Source: Planctomycetota bacterium
Lineage (GTDB): Bacteria > Planctomycetota > UBA1135 > UBA2386
Direction: 5' to 3'
Length of the DNA: 8,804 nucleotides
Assembly: GCA_003235605.1 (NCBI GenBank)
Contig: QJVU01000399.1
Coordinates: 1 to 8,804 of the forward strand
In this document: piece by piece, positions 6,356-8,804 of the stretch
Numbering within the stretch: position 1 is the stretch's first letter
How the letters are laid out: each line of letters starts with the position of its first letter
Position numbers and translations under genes: made by a program
The notes under the pieces: model-generated
Seen by the model: the letters and a program-made list of their open reading frames with translations, nothing else
Databases searched by the model: none
Told to the model about the DNA's origin: nothing

Positions 6356-7564
6356 ATGGGGAAACCAAGAAAGGACGCGGAAAAGGGCGTTGCCATCATC
6401 CTGGGCCTGTTTCTGAGCATCATTGCCATAGGCCTGGCGGTCTCCAGCGTGCAGCTGCTGAACTCGCAGCGCAAGAACACCGAGACCGGCCATCGCCTTC
6501 GCGGTCAGGCACTGCAGTTCGCGCGCTCGGGCCTCACCGAAGCGGCGAACTGGTTGCGCCGGCAGCCCTCGCAGCCCGTGCAGACCTTTGCGCCCCGACG
6601 GGACGTCTCGGCATCCCCGGCGATCATGGAAACGGACGACCCTGACATCGGCCTGGTTCGCGAGTTTCCGATCAACGGTGGGTTCTGGGGGCGCTACGAA
6701 ATCTGGAAGCCATGGGCCGGCGATCCGGACCCGGATCGGCTGATCCGGCGGATGAACCTGCAGGTCGAGGACGTGTCCCAGAGCCGCGGCGGCCTGCCAG
6801 CGGGCTCCGTGTGGAAGGTCAAGAGCATGGGGTACGTCTTCAAGTACGTGGATCCCACGAAGGCCTTCAACGAGCTGCCGAACAAGGTGCTGGGCACGGA
6901 GCTCCTCGAATCCGAAGTGCGCCGCATCCTCCTCACGTTCCCGGGGTCTTCGGCCCTCAACGTCAACGACGGGAACAATGCCCACGTCAACACCGGGGGA
7001 AGGGTCATCGGCGGCGCGGATGGCGCCGGCATCACCTATCCCGCCAACTCCGGGACGCCGACCCAGGGGCCCCTGGACGACAACCGTGTTTCCGGCAGCC
7101 CGGGTCTCTCGCCGATCCCGGACTATGACGACGCCATGGAAACGGTGTTCGGGCTGGGTGAAGGCCAGCTGCGGGCCATGGCGGACCTGGTGGTCACCGA
7201 CATGGACGACTTCCCCGTTCCCGTCCCATCGAACTCCATCGTGTTCGTCGATCTCGGCAACGTGGCCTTCACCGCAGGAACACCCCTCCTGGGAACCGGC
7301 ATCGTCGTCGTCAACGGCACGGTGCGTATCGCGGCCGGCAGCAACTCGGACTTTGCGGGCATGCTCTACTGCAAGGGCAACTTGACGGTGCGCGCTCCCT
7401 GCGAGATTGCCGGGACCGTGGTGAGCCAGGGGAACGTCACCATCCAGGGAAGCAAGGATCTGGCGATCATCCGCTATGACGGCTCGGTCTTGGATGCCCT
7501 GCGCCGGGACGTGTCCCAGTACCGCCTGGCCGGCGCCATCCGCCGGTCCATCGTCAGGGACTGA
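6356..7564 (+). CDS. PilX-like type IV pilus minor pilin
   Basis: The product is 402 aa. Its short basic leader MGKPRKDAEKG precedes a hydrophobic helix starting VAIILGLFLSI (residues about 12-32), with a likely cleavage after Gly11. Position 5 of the mature helix is Leu, not Glu, as in PilX and GspK proteins. The helix continues into HRLRGQALQFARSGLTEA, the usual PilX coiled segment. The middle (about 45-290) is unique. Residues about 293-381 repeat short beta-strands (IVVVNGTVRIAAG, GMLYCKGNLTVRA, GTVVSQGNVTIQG) and end in IRYDGSVLDAL, a layout I associate with secreted PilX-like proteins. The family sits at the pilus tip or in its priming complex in the inner membrane. ATG 6356 is chosen because GGGAG (6341-6345) lies 10 nt upstream and the leader fits; an in-frame extension to 6200 has no leader character. 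GspK of type II secretion is the main alternative. Confidence 0.85.
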   Translation: MGKPRKDAEKGVAIILGLFLSIIAIGLAVSSVQLLNSQRKNTETGHRLRGQALQFARSGLTEAANWLRRQPSQPVQTFAPRRDVSASPAIMETDDPDIGLVREFPINGGFWGRYEIWKPWAGDPDPDRLIRRMNLQVEDVSQSRGGLPAGSVWKVKSMGYVFKYVDPTKAFNELPNKVLGTELLESEVRRILLTFPGSSALNVNDGNNAHVNTGGRVIGGADGAGITYPANSGTPTQGPLDDNRVSGSPGLSPIPDYDDAMETVFGLGEGQLRAMADLVVTDMDDFPVPVPSNSIVFVDLGNVAFTAGTPLLGTGIVVVNGTVRIAAGSNSDFAGMLYCKGNLTVRAPCEIAGTVVSQGNVTIQGSKDLAIIRYDGSVLDALRRDVSQYRLAGAIRRSIVRD

Positions 7565-7687
7565 GGCTGGGACAGGGGACGCAGTCGGAGGGGTGCAGAC
7601 TTGATCAGATCTACAAACACTCAGGGGGATCGGAAAGTGCAAGACGGGAATTGGGATTCAGCAGCATGGGTGAGGGGACCTGGCCTC

Positions 7688-8804
7688 GTGGCACAACACC
7701 GAGATGACGGGCGACGCCCGCGTCCAGGAACCTCGGACTCGAGAACCTCCGGAATGACGATCCCCGAGCTCTGCATGGGCCTGATCGTCATCGTGCTGGT
7801 GGCCTCGATTCTCCTGGGAACCATGTCCACCACCTACTCCTCTGTCCGGAGTCACCGCGACAAGGTCTTTGCCTACAGCGTGGCCCAGGGGATCCTCGCC
7901 GAGCTCACGGCCCTGGCGCAGGCCTCCTCGGAGGACAATCCCTTCGATAGCGGCCTCTACGACGACGGCACGGGGTCCAACCCCACCCTGAGCATCACCC
8001 AGGAGGGCGGCTCACTGGTGGCGCCAGACCACCCTACCTCCGGCAACATCCAAAGGGACGGCAAGTGGGTCTGGCAGCGGCGGATCAACATCACGCGGAT
8101 GCCAGGTCTGAACAACACCAGCCTGCAGTACGCCACGGTGACGGTGTTCCAGAACGTCCAGAAGGAGCTGGTCTTCGCCAGCCTCTCCACCGTCCTGAAC
8201 GGCACCACGACCAGCTTCCCCAGCTCCCAGGTCTACGACGTGTACCTGCTGGCCATCGACACCGTTCCCGGGTGGTGGCTGAGCATGGATGCCGCCCGGT
8301 CCTTTGTGGAGGCCATGTTCAACGACCTGGAAGGCCGCAACCCGGGACTGGAGTTCCGGACCCACTGGATCACCAAGTCGAGCTACGGGAGAAACCCCGT
8401 CTATCGGCCCTACATCAACGCGACCGTAGATACCCTCGAGAAGATCCCGGAGGTCTACTTCTACCCCGGCATGCTCCCGACCGGCGGCAGCCTGGACAAC
8501 GTCTACAGCTGGGACATGATCAAGGGTCGCCTGCTGACGAACGAGGGGGAGATGCACGGCTACAGCGCGACGCGCAACCCCTTCCCCTATGCGGTGGCCG
8601 ACTTCTACAACCACGCCATGCGCCTGCCCCAGGAGCAGGCCCTCCACGCCCGGCGGGTCGCTCTCGCCAAGGCGCGGCAGGACGCGATCGATGACGCCCT
8701 GGCCAAGGACCTGCCGCCACCCCAGGAGCTGGACGACATGTCGCAGGAACCGACCCTGCGACTGTTCCTGGAGGACCTGAACAGCTATCCCACCAAGTAC
8801 CAGA
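7688..8804 (+). CDS. Large type IV prepilin-like protein (PilV/pseudopilin-like N-terminus), runs off window end
   Basis: At least 372 residues are visible with no stop before 8804. The prepilin site is G|MTIPEL: Gly22, then Met23 and Glu27 at +1 and +5, followed by a hydrophobic helix (about 23-45) and the helical VRSHRDKVFAYSVAQGILAEL. Cleavage and N-methylation by a PilD-like peptidase would put it in a pilus or pseudopilus. The only nearby ATG (7754) is the +1 residue itself and would delete the cleavage glycine, so a non-ATG start is required. GTG 7688 gives a 22-residue basic leader with GAGGGG 10 nt upstream. GTG 7637 (AGGGGG, 8 nt) and TTG 7601 (GGAGG, 9 nt) are real alternatives, but codons there look non-coding. 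Residues beyond about 150 (GWWLSMDAARSFVEAMF, EVYFYPGML, YSWDMIKGRLL) match nothing I know, and a charged helix near 320-350 follows. The gene lies 123 bp after the PilX-like gene, in the same direction. Confidence 0.85.
   Translation, partial: MAQHRDDGRRPRPGTSDSRTSGMTIPELCMGLIVIVLVASILLGTMSTTYSSVRSHRDKVFAYSVAQGILAELTALAQASSEDNPFDSGLYDDGTGSNPTLSITQEGGSLVAPDHPTSGNIQRDGKWVWQRRINITRMPGLNNTSLQYATVTVFQNVQKELVFASLSTVLNGTTTSFPSSQVYDVYLLAIDTVPGWWLSMDAARSFVEAMFNDLEGRNPGLEFRTHWITKSSYGRNPVYRPYINATVDTLEKIPEVYFYPGMLPTGGSLDNVYSWDMIKGRLLTNEGEMHGYSATRNPFPYAVADFYNHAMRLPQEQALHARRVALAKARQDAIDDALAKDLPPPQELDDMSQEPTLRLFLEDLNSYPTKYQ

Noticed and set aside
5482..6645. 387-codon plus-strand open frame bridging the propeller gene, the spacer and the start of the PilX-like gene
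   Set aside because: It is out of frame with both recognised proteins and is Gln/Arg/Pro/Gly-rich, so it is a frame shadow.
6293..7642. 449-codon minus-strand open frame opposite the PilX-like gene
   Set aside because: The plus strand has a leader, membrane helix and beta-repeat region. The minus reading is His/Asp/Val-rich with no domain or export feature.

Overview
The window is GC-rich DNA with strong G/C preference at third codon positions. It carries six protein-coding genes, one of them a weak call, separated by spacers of roughly 120-250 bp. Two genes run off the ends. I found no rRNA, tRNA, CRISPR array, insertion sequence or origin. The gene content suggests a didermal, free-living bacterium, most likely a planctomycete. 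The evidence is a Tat-exported CotA-type multicopper oxidase, a secreted beta-propeller protein whose C-terminal domain I recall from many planctomycete predicted proteins, and a type IV pilin-like pair with long species-specific C-termini. That placement is inference from memory of such proteins, not a search result.

Layout. Positions 1-1409 (minus) hold a membrane-anchored SGNH/GDSL-type hydrolase whose C-terminus lies beyond the window start. It has three N-terminal membrane segments and the GDS, GxND and DxH catalytic blocks. Divergent from it, 1664-3607 (plus) encodes a complete multicopper oxidase with a twin-arginine signal and every copper ligand, followed by a textbook intrinsic terminator at 3659-3692. 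A small minus-strand ORF of unknown function (3799-4245) converges on that terminator. It is itself divergent from 4469-6142 (plus), a secreted beta-propeller protein with a separate C-terminal beta-rich domain.

The right third is pilus-like. Positions 6356-7564 encode a PilX-like minor pilin with a class III-type N-terminal segment lacking Glu5 and a C-terminal repeated beta-strand region. Positions 7688-8804 (running off the end) encode a large prepilin with a canonical G|MTIPEL cleavage site. That site is recovered only if translation starts at a non-ATG codon upstream.

Functionally, every recognisable product acts at or beyond the inner membrane: copper oxidase, secreted propeller, pilin-like proteins and a periplasm-facing SGNH hydrolase. 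The two pilin-like genes are co-directional, 123 bp apart, and probably work together. The other genes look like single transcription units with no shared pathway that I can demonstrate. The least explained material is the long C-terminal part of the large prepilin, the C-terminal domain of the propeller protein, and the small minus-strand ORF.
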